Position numbers and translations under genes: made by a program. The notes beneath the pieces were generated by a model. It had not been told where the DNA came from, did not search any database, and saw only the letters and a program-made list of their open reading frames with translations. Below are positions 10,520-22,802 of a stretch of 64,000 nt of DNA, piece after piece. Location of the stretch: contig CM024755.1 in the NCBI GenBank assembly GCA_014218235.1, forward strand, positions 40,258,109 to 40,322,108, given 5' to 3'. Source of the DNA: Colocasia esculenta. Taxonomy: Eukaryota; Streptophyta; Magnoliopsida; Alismatales; Araceae. Each line of letters opens with the position of its first letter. Position 1 is the stretch's first letter.

Positions 10520-12707
10520 TTTCAAAATTGACATTTTTTTTTTGGATTCAATGGAGAGCATGCAACACGAGAGAGTGATCTCATAGTCGCTTGGATTAGA
10601 TTGCAGGGTAGTGAGGACTGAGTGTGGGAGGCCAAGAGTGAAGATGTTGCGCATAGCTGCGAAGAGTTGGGGAGACAGATGAATGATAGAAGGTGGTGAG
10701 GGAGGAATAAGGCTTGGAAGGAGAGAGCACAGGAGTGAAGGATGGATAGCCAAGCGTGTGCCCCTCCATAGCTCATCTATCGTCTTCCCTTCTTCATAAG
10801 GGATGTCAAGTTCTCCCATGTCTATGGCATCATTCATCAATTGACACTTGGATGTGATGGATGTGAGAGGCTCTAGCAGTTCAGATGCAGCTAGTGGCCA
10901 AGTCCGGTCCTCATCTCAGAACAGACGGGTGAAGGCTATAGTGATGTTCTCCATGTCGAACCAGTGGTACCATTCGGCCTCTGGGTCACTCGTCTTCATT
11001 CTTTTCCATGGGCAGAGTGTTTCCAGCGCCTTGTATATGAGCATGGGGGCCATGTGCCGAGAGAAATTCTTGCCATGTACATCATGCTATGAAAGCTCTG
11101 CCTCGACCACCACAGTGTTGTATCCTGGTTGAGTTGGGCCTTTGACAAAGTGACACCAAGGTGTCCAGGTCAGTGGTTGGTGGTCGGCCTTAAGAGTGGA
11201 TGTGCTGGATGACCATGACTTGGACTTCTCCCTGTAACCAAGTCCCCATCGACTCTTCATCACAATGTCCGGTATAGGCTTACTGATGCCTTGTAGCTCT
11301 GCCCCTAAGCATTTTCCTTCTCATAACCTAGCTTCATCATGATCTACCACCCTTTAGTGTTTAGTGGCTCATTTCTTTTGATGGCATTAACTTGTGCTGA
11401 ACTGACCTCTTGCTTGGAGTGGAAAGAATAAGTCCAAGGGTAGTTAATGTCCAACATAGAGACAACGGGCTTGTTGGTGGGCCAGACAGCTGGGAGCAGG
11501 GTATCGTTGATGGCGTCGACTGTGTGGGTACTGGCTATGCTTTTGACTTTAATGACCCGTCATTGGGAGGGGAACTTCAAACATTGATGTTCAGTGGACG
11601 GGACAACCCCCAATGCTTCTAACCATGAGCTTCCTAGGATAGCCTTGAACATGGGGTCGATATCAAGTACATAGAAGTCGACAGTGACAGCTAACGGCCC
11701 CAGTTCGGCTTGTACAATCACCATGCCATGGCAGGATCTCCTGGAATTGTCATATGCGGCTATAGTGGTTGGTGTCGGTCTTAGCAATCCTTCTAACACA
11801 TCACATGCCCTTAGAGTACTCAGTGGGCAAACATTGATTGAAGCCTCAGTGTCGACCAGTGCCGCCCCTACTGCTACATGGTTGATGACCAGGGTGACGC
11901 AGAGTGGGAGCTGTCTGGCTTCTAGGGCTGCTAGTTCATTTTCAGCAAATGTGATGGTCGGCCCACAGGTTACCATGGCTAATGCACTTGGCAGTTTGTT
12001 GGCAACCATGTTCTCATTCGCCACTACCCTTTGTAGGAAATTTTTTAAAGCTTCTTGGTGCTCTTTGGACTTCTTTATCAACTCCAATATTGAAATCTTG
12101 GCAAGCACATGATCTAGATGCTTGAGAATGTCGTAGTGTGTCCTGGGCAGCGGCTCAATCACCCCCTCTTCTTGCCCTTGCTGTTGCGGGTTTTGCTGAT
12201 GTGGTTGCAGAACCTGTTGGGGATTGTTTTGGCTGGTGGAGGTAGTGGAGATGGGTGGATAGGGCCGATGGAAGACCCGTCTACTCCGCAGGGTAGTTTG
12301 TTAGGTGACGAGTTGTCTGGTGGAGGATAAAGTGGCGGCAGAAGGTTGAGGATCCAGCCCAGGTGGTGGCAAGATGATGGGTGTGGGGGTGGTTATGACT
12401 GATGGTGGTGGCATGGCGACAGGTGGAGCGAGTGGTGTGGTGGGTGGCAGAATGATGGAATGTCTAGCGACTGATATGGGTGCTGAACCGATGGGCAGTA
12501 TGATGGTGTTGGCCTAGGAAACTAAAAGAGGGATTTGTTGAGGGGCCATGGCGGCCGGTTGTATTGTTTGAGGTTGTTGGGGATATTGGTGGTTAATGGC
12601 CATCATCTACTGAACATCTGGTGTAGACGCGAGATTTGGCCCATCCCCACGCGGTCCATGGCCCATTAAGACTTGTTTGACTCCTTGTTGACTTGCCTCG
12701 GATCCCA
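10515..12707 (-). pseudogene. T0: Tat-type proline-rich linker, aspartic protease and protease-RT spacer
   Basis: Reading leftward from 12707 there is a proline/glutamine-rich linker (12707 to about 12160, with at least two stops), then an open stretch from 12162 to 11560 with the Tat protease layout: HYDILKHLDHVLAKISILEL, the active-site region ALVDTEASINVCPL (Tat relatives usually have a glycine after the aspartates; here Asp-Thr-Glu), TIAAYDNSRR, then FKAILGSSWL and a GVVPSTEHQCLKF block. From 11560 to 10515 the spacer toward RT is full of stops; a piece reading MMKLGYEKE resembles the glycine-rich spacer motif of this lineage. The gene is interrupted at 10515 by S1 and cut off at 12707 by the T1 LTR. 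Confidence 0.8.
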
Positions 12708-13896
12708 TGTTAACGTCAACATCGATTACCATTTACCCCAATTTGACGACACACACCCTTGACGTTTACTCAGGTTGATGTCAACATCGGTGGACGTCTG
12801 CATGAGGTTGGCGGCAGCATTAGTTGACGTCAACCTGGGTTTACTTGGTCTACGGAACTGCCCTAGAATCTCACCCTCTTACGCCCCTTCCTCGGCCATG
12901 CAACACATGGGGCCATTCCCAACGGGCAAATGGGTCACCTTGGCATCCCCTTGACCTAGTAAAAGTCCTACTTGGCCCCCTCCTATTGGCCTACCCTTTC
13001 TACTTGGATTGCCACATGTTCAAGTGTGTTTTCTCACACTTGAGCATCCTATGCTCCATAGCTCCACTCCCACTGCCTATACATGAAGCTCCTCAGCCTT
13101 CTAGGGAGGGGGGAGATAATGGACGAGGTGAAGCTTTGATGCCTTGAGAGAAGAGAGAGAAAGAGCCACCTTGAGCCTTGAGAGCTTCCATCCTTCCTTC
13201 CTCTCTGCTTCTCATCACTTGGAGCATCCAAGAGGCTTCACCATGAGTTGTAGGAGCCCACCAAGCAGCCACAAACACCTACAAACAAGTATCATCTCCC
13301 CCTTCTCCTTCTCTTTCTCCTCTTCCCTCTTTAGTCTTGTATTCTAGTCACTCCTCACACACACACACCAAGCACGTAGTGCACCCTCCCACACACCTAA
13401 AAGGGGTTTTCCAAACCAAAAACAGAGGGAAGAAGGGTGGTCATAGCACTTGACCACCCCTCTTCTCAAGCCCGCAACCGGTACGGGGCTCACCTTTTGG
13501 GTCACTCCTCTTTACTTCAAAACATTTACTTCACTTCACTAGGGTCTTATAGAGTTCCCTTTATCACAGGAACACCTTCAACAACACCACAGAGCTTCTT
13601 CCTTTTGGCCAGCCGAAGGGGAGAAAGTCGGCATCCTAGCATCATCCGCTCACGAGCACGTCGTCGGCATAATCTGAACACTTCCTTGGGCACAGGTAAG
13701 GCCCTGGCGATCACATCATGTTCATTTGCTTACTGGTTTCCTTGTCTTTCTTCCCTTTCTCCTTCAGTGAACTCGGTCTAATGGGAGTCAACGTGAAAGG
13801 AGGACGAGGGTCGACTTTCCAGTGCAACACTCACCCACGTGTGAGAGAGTCAACGTTCGGGGGATCTTGAGATTTTGAAAAACCAAAATGTCTACA
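12708..13896 (+). repeat. T1: probable Tat-type 5' LTR (about 1.2 kb)
   Basis: The T0 linker ends cleanly at 12707 and the following sequence starts TGTTAACG. About 1.19 kb later it ends ATGTCTACA, and ten bases further is a TGGCGATCACGATGGGACC primer-site-like motif. This LTR-plus-primer-site order indicates a plus-strand element. The segment holds a perfect 12-bp palindrome GTTGACGTCAAC (12823-12834) and related motifs from 12708 to 12835. The 5' terminus is inferred only from where T0 homology stops; the partner LTR and right TSD are not in the window. Confidence 0.55.
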
Positions 13897-13905
13897 GCTC
13901 TCCTT

Positions 13906-13924
13906 TGGCGATCACGATGGGACC
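13906..13924 (+). other. T1 primer-binding site (tRNA-Arg-like)
   Basis: TGGCGATCACGATGGGACC differs by one base from the motif at 15364-15382. Tat-lineage elements commonly use a TGGCGA... site, complementary to a tRNA-Arg 3' end; I infer that class but cannot check the tRNA. Only 15 bases of T1 leader follow before the next LTR starts. Confidence 0.6.
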
Positions 13925-13939
13925 GACACTTCTGCTGCG

Positions 13940-15360
13940 TGTAGACACCCGATTCTGGCCTACAAGTCGAACCACATTTCTTGTTATCTTAATAAGCCCG
14001 AAGTTGGTCATTCACCTTGAGTCCACCATTAGCCTTGCTTTGAGCCCATTAACAGCCCAATTTTCATGATATCCTATCCATTATCTCTTAAAAGAGTCCT
14101 TGAGCCTTAAATGCCCATTATTCTCCTATTTGATTGGCCAATAATTAAAAAATAATCAATTTTCATTGAAGCAACGGGTCGTGGCGCTGCGTCAATCCTT
14201 GTCACGCCCCCTATGGCTATCGTGACAGCCCATGCATATCCATGCATGTGGCCTTGCTGTCATGCCCCTTCTGGTCGTCCGTTCATCCCTGTCGCGCCCC
14301 TATGACCCGTCGCAACAACAGCCGCATGCGCTGGCCTCCGCAACCACCTCCTATTTATCCTCTCATGGCTTTATCTTAATCCTCAAACAATCCCCCAACC
14401 TCCTGAGCGCATCTTGGGTTTGTGGGACTCTTTGGAGGCTCCTTTGGACTCTCACCCATGAGATTTAATGGCAATTATCTTTATTTGGGTAATTATCATC
14501 TAAAAATGAGATTATTCTCTCTCATTTCTTTATAAAAGCAAGGCCCTTCCTTCTGAAGGAGGGGAGCCTCATTTTTCACCCCGAAGGGCTACCGAAATTT
14601 CCTGTGACCAACACTTAACTCGCAGCTCTTCTATTCCTCTCATTTTCCTCCTATTCCCTTCACCAAGCCATGCCTATTTCTTCATCTATGGAGCTTGGAG
14701 CTTGAGGAGGGTGGTCCCCCACTTCTTCTGAGGTTTCAGCATGAGCCAAGGACGCATATAAACGCCAGGGAGTTGCCCCATATGGGGCTCTTTCTTCCCT
14801 CTTCCCTCATTCCCTTTTCCCATGCATGTTATTTATTTTCTAGATAGGCTGCATTTCTTTTCCTTCCTGCGTTTTCGATACACCCTAGGGGTTTAAAAAC
14901 CACCCCCCAGGTTCAATCCCCCCATGCTTCGTCCTCCTCTTTCATTTATGGATAGATTGTACACTTAAACTTGTTCTAACAAGGTTTCTTTTCTTGTTTT
15001 CGTTGTTTTGGCAGGCACCCAAGCGAAGGTTGACGAGCAGCTCTTGTTCTCTGGCCGGCCGGAGGACAGGAAGAAGGTCCACACCAACTTCTCCCGCACT
15101 GCAGAGAACGCGGCTGGTGAGGGCAATGCGACAAAGAAACTCACCCTATACGGGCGACGCGACATCGAGCCCATCGCGGCGGGGTTACCCGTCGCTATCT
15201 CAGGTCAGTTCCCCATTCTCTCTTCCCTTTCCTAGCTTAGTTAGACCTTTTCATTTTCTTATATGTGAACTATCTAGGTGGCGATCACATCCATTTTTCA
15301 TGCTTCTATAGTTAAACCATGTTTGCGTGTTTTGGGGTGCACATTCCCCGTGATTACACA
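13940..15360 (+). repeat. T2: probable Tat-type 5' LTR (about 1.4 kb)
   Basis: It starts TGTAGACACCC, a form typical of Tat LTRs, and ends TTACACA three bases before a TGGCGATCACGGTGGGACC primer site. The T2 gag on the same strand (57218 onward) follows once the nested Sirevirus is subtracted. It contains CpG-rich imperfect hairpins, for example GTCACG...CGTGAC near 14200-14226 and ATCGCGGCGGGG...CCCGTCGC near 15172-15198. The 3' LTR lies beyond the window, so the ends cannot be confirmed by comparison. Confidence 0.6.
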
Positions 15361-15363
15361 TTT

Positions 15364-15382
15364 TGGCGATCACGGTGGGACC
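15364..15382 (+). other. T2 primer-binding site (tRNA-Arg-like)
   Basis: TGGCGATCACGGTGGGACC lies just after the LTR terminus, in the position and with the TGGCGA start expected of a Tat-type primer site. Confidence 0.65.
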
Positions 15383-16578
15383 TTCAGTGCTAGCCTCGTG
15401 AGTTTAGCCTGTTTGTCTACCATGTTTTGTTGTTTAAATGCTTTCCTAGAACCCTGTTAGGTATGTTTTTTGTATTGGTTTGACGTTCCTGTCTTCTATT
15501 GCGAATGCGGCGTATCGCGTCGCCGCGATCTAGTAGCGTCGGCAGTGACCGATGCGACAAGAGGTACGTCCTTCTCCTCCTCTGTCAACTTTATTTCTAT
15601 TCTGAGGATTCGTCCATGTCCCTTCCATGCTGTTCTGCCATGTGTGTTCGCATTTTTGATTGTTAGAATTCTGCTATGGTTTGAATTTTCCTTTTCTTTT
15701 GCTGTCTATTTTTCGGATCTTGTCGCGGTGGGTCGAGGGGCCACGATTAGGTCACGTCGTGCTTGGAGGACGCATCTTCAAGTACACATATGTTGTTAGT
15801 GCTTTGATCCATGTGCCGGTTTCTGTGTGATCTATGAGCCTTGCTGTGTTATTTTAGTTATTCCATGCTTGTATTGTACTTTAGGTCAGTCTGTGTGTTT
15901 TTTGATTGCTTGTGACTGAAGGTTTCGGCATTCTGCTGATATCGCGGCTGGGTTCCCAGTCGCGATAGGGTCGCGGCATATCTGGCCGCCGTGACTTCAT
16001 CTGAGGCATGTTAGTCACCCTGTTTTGCTATTAGTTGGGTATTCCATGCATTTTTGGTACTTAGGCCCATACATACACTACTGATCCATATTGTTTAGGT
16101 TATCCTTCTTGGTTGAGTGGGTCCTCTCACCTGCGAGCACTCGTGGGTTGACTAGGGCCGCCTTCCGAGGGCCTCCATAAGTCTCCGTGACCGTACGCAC
16201 GTTGCGGTTCACCGGGCTGGTTGTACCTGTTGTACCCTTAGTTTGAGACATCCCCCACGTGTGAGCCGTGTGTCTCCCCTAGTTACACCAGAGGACTTGA
16301 GTTCATATCTATTAGGGTCCTACTTCACTGAGTGATATTCCATTAATCAATCCATTTAAAGGTTAAGTGCAAACTCTAAAATTTGGGCACTAATCATAAT
16401 AACTTGAGTGCTTATTCGCATGCATCCCTTCTTATCTCACAGTCCCTTCTTGTTTGTGATAGAGTCTAGGATTTGTTTGGTTGGTGTCACCTCCCCTAAT
16501 TGTTTAGGGGCGGTGCATGCATCATTGTCTAAGTAGATCGAGTCAGTCCCCTCCAACCATTGTTTTGTATCATAATCC
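15383..16578 (+). other. T2 untranslated leader (5' part)
   Basis: About 1.2 kb without a convincing ORF lies between the primer site and the Sirevirus insertion point; only about 15 more bases (57203-57217) separate its other side from the gag ATG. It contains a near-perfect CpG-rich hairpin at 15940-15967 and a smaller one near 15510-15530 (ATCGCG...CGCGAT). Long leaders are usual in Tat elements. Confidence 0.6.
16574..16578. other. TSD of SV, left copy (AATCC)
   Basis: AATCC precedes the TGTTGGATC start of the Sirevirus LTR and is repeated at 57203-57207 after the right LTR ends in TTTCA. Confidence 0.92.
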
Positions 16579-17087
16579 TGTTGGATCTCTTATTTTGATG
16601 ATACTCAAATATGATTCATTAATATACTGAAGTCATGCTTATCATGTTTAAATTTATATCTCACAATATTTCTTTCATGTATAGCTCAAAGAAAAGATCA
16701 TATATGTTCAGTGGTGTCGACACAGTACCTTGTGGTGTCGACACTAGTTCACTATCCTTGAAGACAGATTCTGAAGAAATGGCTAGTGGTGTCGACACAC
16801 TGCTCAGTGGTGTCGACACTAGTTAATTGTCCCAGAACCAGGATTTCAGCAAGTACCCAATGGTGTCGACATAGTCCAGCCGTGTGTCGACACTAGTACA
16901 CTGACCCAGGAAACCAGTTTGAAGCTGATGCTTTGTGTGTCGACACATCTGGGTGTAGTGTCGACACACTTTGGACTTTTTAAAGATTATAAATTGCTGA
17001 AGACACGTGGATGACTTTGGTGGGACCTTCTTTAGGCGGGAACTCCTATGCCCTCAGATCCCAAGATATTTTGTGGACCCTTAGGAC

Positions 17088-17095
17088 TATAAAAG
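17088..17095 (+). promoter_or_regulatory. SV LTR TATA box
   Basis: TATAAAAG sits about 120 bases downstream of the last palindrome, and is conserved at 56465-56472 in the 3' LTR. Its place after a palindrome-rich upstream region fits the RNA polymerase II promoter of the LTR; the start site itself is inferred. Confidence 0.7.
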
Positions 17096-17524
17096 CCCCT
17101 TATCCACTTGGCTCTTAGAGAGATCACAACAACCATCTGCTCTTCCAGTTTTCCAGAGCTTTCCAGGCTACTCCAGAAGAAGACTTCATCCCGGTGGATT
17201 GCTTCCAAATCTGAAGAAATTGGAGATTCGATCACCTTGGATGATCCATTTGAAGAAGAATTTCGAGCCATCAGAGTCTTCTTCCTGGAGCTGAAGCAGA
17301 AGAGCTGGTCCCCATTCTTGAAGCAGAAACAGGGACCTTCGAACCAGTCCTTCCCAAATTGGGTTTCAGTTGTTCTATCTGGTTCTATATTTCAAACTTA
17401 CTCTATTGATGTGTGTGTTGTGAAATTGGTGCAATCCTTGTGCCCAATTTCATGTGTGTGGTTGAATATGAGATTTCTGAATCTCAGAGTGTGTGTGTTG
17501 TTGTGTGACTTTTCGGAACGGGCA

Positions 17525-17529
17525 AGATA
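17525..17529. other. TSD of R3, left copy (AGATA)
   Basis: AGATA precedes TGTAACGACCC and recurs at 46234-46238. The intact SV 3' LTR reads GGGCAAGATAAGCC across the corresponding point (near 56897-56910), confirming the insertion site. Confidence 0.95.
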
Positions 17530-17639
17530 TGTAACGACCCTCCTTATACCAGTATGGTTACACCAACCCACATCGGTATAATGAACGCCGCTACAGTGGG
17601 ACATTTACCCAACAATTGTACAATTAGGTTGAAACATAC

Positions 17640-17695
<56 letters not shown>

Positions 17696-20565
17696 CACAT
17701 GACAGCGGAAATGAAATGACTGGAAAGTAACTCTTATTCCATCATCCATATTCTATTCACAGTCCATATAGAGGAAAAGAGAACTAAACATTTCATAACT
17801 AAGAAATGAATTAAATACATTGTCCACATAAGACTACGCAGAGCCTTTTTATTACATACTTATGAAAATGAAAGTACAACGCTGAATCTAAACGAGGTCT
17901 CCTACTCCCACTCCGAGTCGCTCTTAACGATCTCCTCGGAAGAAGTAGAAACGTCTACACCTATACGCCGAAGCAAGGATGAGTTCAAAAGAACTCAACA
18001 AATAACTCTAAACACATTAAACTTACATGCATCACCTAACATTCACATTCTCATACCACACAATCACATATAAGCATGGATTTAGCTATTTATGCAAATA
18101 GAACCTAAACATGATTTCTACATATGTTACACATGGAAATTGTTTAGTACAAAGTGTTCAATAACTTAAAGCCTATCACATGCTCTCTACACATTTATCA
18201 ATATGTTAAACTAAGTTTCATTTAACTACATTTATATATTCACATGTTAACATTTGTCATCTTAAACATGGAGTTTGTACACATAAAGAAAGAGACAATT
18301 CTAGCATGGATTCTATAATCATATTCACATGAATAACACATTTGTACACATGAAAAGCTTGATGTTTTGCTATGTACATAACATATTAATTTAAGAAGTT
18401 ATCATTTCACATGCTATCACAAGAGTTCATATTAACATATAATTATTTACACAATTTCACAGTTTTCACATGCATATTCCCTTAAACACAATTTCACATT
18501 ATTTAAATGCCGTGACACATAGCCCAAATGACCATTAGAAGGACACACACTAATCACAACACATATCTATCACCTGGGCATTCCAGTGATAAATCTTAGT
18601 TACTGCGTAGAACTGGGAGAAGCACTCTCCACCCTAACCAGCGATACTTGTTCGCCTCCAGGATTTAATCCCAATGCCCGTGGGACATCACACACTATGA
18701 ACCTTCCCGTGGGGACTTTACCACAGTACAATTCCACAGCCCTCTAAGGTAGCAGTGTCAACCATTGGCACATTTACACATTTTCCATTTAAACACACGC
18801 ACAATTTCACACAATTTTAACCCGTTATTCTCTTTTTCACATTCATGCACATGGTTCAGGTTCCCTATCATGGTACTACTGTTAATAGAAATAAATCAGT
18901 CACAACTACTAATTGATTCATATCATGCTGTAATTACATTAATCATTTTTAATTACACGAAACCATACCCTTTTCATGATGAAAATATTGTAATCAGTAC
19001 CTACTTTTATCCAATGAATGTGAAAATTTAACCACAGGTCGTTTACTGCTCACATATCACATATACAAAGGTTCATAATTTTCTGAAATATCCACTATTT
19101 AATAAAATTCAAACAATGATATTATCTCAGGTTAAAATAGCCCAATTTACATAGTTGTTATCATTCAGACCTATAGTTTATGCTACACATGCATACTGAT
19201 AGTACTGAACATATGCTAATTTTCAGGAATTTATCTACTTTTATACCATTTATTAGAATTTCTATACTAAATCAGCATGCTCCTTGTTTTACCATTCAGA
19301 AATTTTAATAATTTACACAGATATCATAAAATTCCAAATTTTATAAAACGTGAATTGAAACCCTTAACTGATATACAGAAATTTCATGACTTTTAAATTC
19401 CACACAGATATGCATAATCGAGATTTTACAAGATTAAAACCTGTCAACTAGACATTTTTGATAATTCTAATAATGTGGGAAATCCACAGAAATTCATAAA
19501 ATCCACAACATGATTCCACACAGATATTTACATATCTTATAAAATTTATCTTATATCCTCATGCGCAGAAAATTTCGAGACAATAGTTTTTATAGGGCAG
19601 CAGACACATTGTTTCTGCCTGAAGAACTAAACGGCAAGGGGTGGCCGCCTACAAAGTTAACGGCAACAAAGACCGCCACCAAGTTCAGATCTTAACGGCA
19701 ATAGATCCTGCTGTTAAGTTCCTGTCTGTGCAGAACACAGACTGAACTCAAAAGATCGACTGAATGGGGGGTTCAAGGACTCGAATTAAAATCCTAAAAT
19801 TTCTGGGACATACTAGACACATGTAGGGATGATGTGGATGGGTTACTTGCCTTGGATAAAATCCCCAATCGATGTTTTGAGTTAAAGAAGCTCTCCTCGG
19901 CCCGAGCCATGGAGCCTTCAAATCCTTCTTTATCTGAATTCCCTGTTGATCTTCACTGCACACCAGCGTGGGGAAGTCGTTCCCGGATGTTCAGAGTCCT
20001 CTCCAGTCGATGCAGATCGCCAGATGAAGCCTCTAGTATCCGGATCGAAGAGTTCCAAAACAGGTTTTCACACAAAAAGTCTAGGTTTTTGACCCAAAAG
20101 TCAAAAGGACAGACTTGGCCGAAAACTGAACAATATAAAGGGTTGGGGGTCGGATACGCATAAGGGTTAGGCTAGGTTACCATTAGGGAACGGTTTCCAA
20201 ATCAGAGGGCGAGATTTTCGGGGGCGTTTCCGGATCTGAGATCGCAACAGATCTGGAAAATAAACATCATCATCTCTGGCTGCCAATACAGAGTTGGCGT
20301 CCATCGATGTGGCCGCTGACTCCCAATAAACGTCAACTCATGTTGACGCCTACTGGTCGACAGAACAGACTTAAGACTGCAGAAACTATATACACCACAC
20401 ACATATAGATATATACATATATACCATGCATACATTACATCAGCACTAATTCATGCAATTCACACAAATAAATACTATGCATAATAGTCCATACATCAAT
20501 AGTATATACTCGTATACACATATATACATAAGTAAACACTCAAGATAAAAATCAAGGGCCTTACA
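17530..20565 (-). repeat. R3 3' LTR (about 3.04 kb)
   Basis: In plus coordinates it starts TGTAACGACCCTCC and ends GGGCCTTACA, and it aligns throughout with 43233-46233. The first 90 bases and blocks near 17959-17984 and 18573-18790 match S1/S2 reversed. It contains a long TA microsatellite (17645-17694) that is much shorter in the other LTR, and CpG hairpins near 19625-19720 and at 20331-20348. Confidence 0.95.
17645..17694. repeat. (TA)n microsatellite
   Basis: About 25 TA units lie in the R3 3' LTR. The corresponding place in the 5' LTR (near 43347-43362) has roughly eight, so the repeat changed length after insertion; this accounts for nearly all of the length difference between the two LTRs. 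Confidence 0.95.
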
Positions 20566-20581
20566 CCCTCTTCCCCTTAAA
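20566..20581 (-). other. R3 polypurine tract
   Basis: On the minus strand a purine-rich run (CTTTAAGGGGAAGAGGG) directly precedes the LTR start TGTAAGGCCC, the expected primer for plus-strand DNA synthesis. Confidence 0.8.
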
Positions 20582-22802
20582 GAAAACTTCGTCCCCAAAG
20601 TTAGACTGACACTACTCAAACAACTGAGGATACTTCTTCTTCATTGCATCCTCAAGCTCCCAAGTAGCCTCCTCTCGCGAGAAGTGCACCATAAAGCTTT
20701 CACCGACGCAATGCTCTTGTTCTGGAGATGTTGAACCTTCCAGTCAAGAATAGCTATTGGTCGCTCCACATAAGAAAGATCTGGCTGGATCTCTACTGGC
20801 TCGTGACTAATAATATGAGATGGATCTCTAACATACCTCCTGAGCATAGATACGTGGAAAACAGGATGAACACTAGCTAACGCTGGGGGCAAAGCTAGCT
20901 CATATGCCACGTTGCCCAATCGTCTGAGAATCTTATACGGGCCAATGAATCTAGGACTTAACTTACCATGCCTGCCAAATCTAACTACACCATGAGTAGG
21001 CGAAATCTTTAAAAAGACATGCTCACCTACCTCGAAATCCAAATCCTTCCTCTTGTTGTCGGCATAACTCTTCTGACTATCCTGTGCCACAACAAGCCTC
21101 TTCCTAATCAGTTGGACCGTATCCGAAGTCTCCTGAACTAACTCCGAACCAATCAGCTACCTATCACCAGTCTCCTCCCAACATAAAGGAGATCTGCAAG
21201 GCCTACCATACAACGCCTCAAATGGAGCCATACCAATACTCGCATGCAAAATGTTGTTATATGCGAACTCCACTAAAGGTAAATGGCGCTCCCAATCATC
21301 CTTCCAATCCAGCACACACACCCTCAACATATCCTCGAGCGTCTGGATAGTCCTCTCGGACTGTCCAAATGTCTGGGGATGAAACGCCGAACTGAGCTTC
21401 AGCTCCGAACCTAATGCATCCTGAAGACCCTTCCATAATCTCGAAGTAAATCATGGATCTCGATCCAAAATGATCGACTTCGGGACACCATGCAATCTAA
21501 TAATGCTACTAATAAACAATCTAGCTAAACTCTCTACTGACTGCTTCTTCTTCATGGGAAAGAAATGCGCAGTCTTCGAGAATCTATCTTCCACTACCCA
21601 AATCGAGTCGTTACCCCGTCTGGATCAAGGCAAACCCGTAACAAAATCCATAGTGACAGCCTCCCACTTCCATAATGGGATCTCCATCTTCTGCATAAGA
21701 CCAGATGGTCGCTGCTGCTCGGCCTTCACTTGCTGGCAAACTAGACATCTAGTCACAAATTCTGCTACATCTCTCTTCATGCCAGACCACCAAAAAGATT
21801 TCTTCAAATCCTGGTACATTTTAGTGTTACCCGGATGAATAGAGAATCTAGACCTATGAGCTTCTGCTAAAACATGCTCACGGACATCCACGATGTCTGG
21901 AACACAAACACGGTGATGGAATATAATCACGCCATCCTCATCACGAGCAATGCCTGCCTTACCCACTAACTCTTGGAGTTTAGGGTTGGCTTTCTGTTGC
22001 TCGATCACTTCATCCAACACCGAAGACCTAATGGACAACTGAGCTACAAAATCTTGGCACAATGATGGCTCTAACTCAGTCATCGCACACGCCGCATCCT
22101 CCAACATCTTCCAATCCTGTTGGAGAGACAACCTCTTTTTGCTAAGGGCATCCGCCACGACATTCGCCTTTCCAGGATGATACTGGAGGTCGAAGTCATA
22201 GTCCTTCAGGAACTCAATCCATCTTCTCTGCCTAAGGTTTAATTCCTTTTGGGAGAAAAGATACTTTAGGCTCTTGTGGTCAGTGAACACCTCAAATCTG
22301 ACACCATAAAGATAGTGCCTCCAGATCTTCAGTGCATGAACCACTGCCACAAGCTCAAGATCATGAGTCAGATAATTTCTCTCATGCTCCTTCAATTGAC
22401 AAGAAGCATACGCTACTACCCTTCCTTGCTGCATCAATACATAGCCAAGGCCAATCCAAGATGCATCCGTGCAGATAGCAAAACCCTCTACACCGCTCGG
22501 CAAAACTAACACAGGAGCCGAAGTGAGCTTAGTCTTCAATAACTGAAAACTACTCTCACACTCCTCGGACCAAACAAACTTCACTCCCTTCCTGGTCAGC
22601 TAAACTACTCTCACACTCCTCGGACCAAACAAACTTCACTCCCTTCCTGGTCAGCTGAGTCAATGGGGCGGCGATGGATGAAAATCCCTTAATAAATCGC
22701 CGATAATAACCCGCCAAATCAAGAAAACTCCGAATCTCCGAAGGAGTCTTGGGAATCTCCCAATCCATAACAGCCTGGACTTTTGCTGGATCCACTGCTA
22801 CA
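20582..22802 (-). pseudogene. R3 pol, distal part: RNase H and integrase (degraded)
   Basis: From right to left: the RT-RNase H connection ([29 protein letters not shown]), interrupted by a 55-bp duplication; RNase H with [10 protein letters not shown] and [10 protein letters not shown]; the integrase zinc domain ([20 protein letters not shown], then [10 protein letters not shown]) and [13 protein letters not shown], open to 21625; then a core riddled with stops (21090-21625); and a C-terminal frame 21090-20641 with KLSPRFIGPYKI and HPVFHVSMLRRY, ending in a short tail after a disrupted chromodomain-like segment. The right end at 22802 is cut by R2, and the frame continues cleanly at 32028 once R2 and one TSD copy are subtracted. 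Confidence 0.88.
22547..22656. repeat. 55-bp tandem duplication in R3 pol
   Basis: Positions 22547-22601 and 22602-22656 are identical copies. 55 is not a multiple of three, so the duplication shifts the pol frame; the frame entering from the right ends in a stop after it. Confidence 0.9.

Larger units (their letters stand above)
16579..17529 (+). repeat. SV 5' LTR, first part
   Basis: It aligns closely with 55964-56902. It contains eight GTGTCGACAC palindromes or one-base variants between 16714 and 16967 in the presumed U3, then a TATA box. It is split at 17529 by R3 and resumes at 46239. Frames open across it (for example 17108-17581) are also open in the 3' LTR and are not evidence of genes. 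Confidence 0.93.

Noticed and set aside
10848..11132. 94-codon plus-strand ORF as a host gene
   Set aside because: It lies opposite the T0 protease-RT spacer, is short, and has no recognisable features.
12708..13896. T1 as a solo LTR
   Set aside because: The bases before (TCCCA) and after (GCTCT) do not match, and a primer-like motif follows, so a 5' LTR is more likely.
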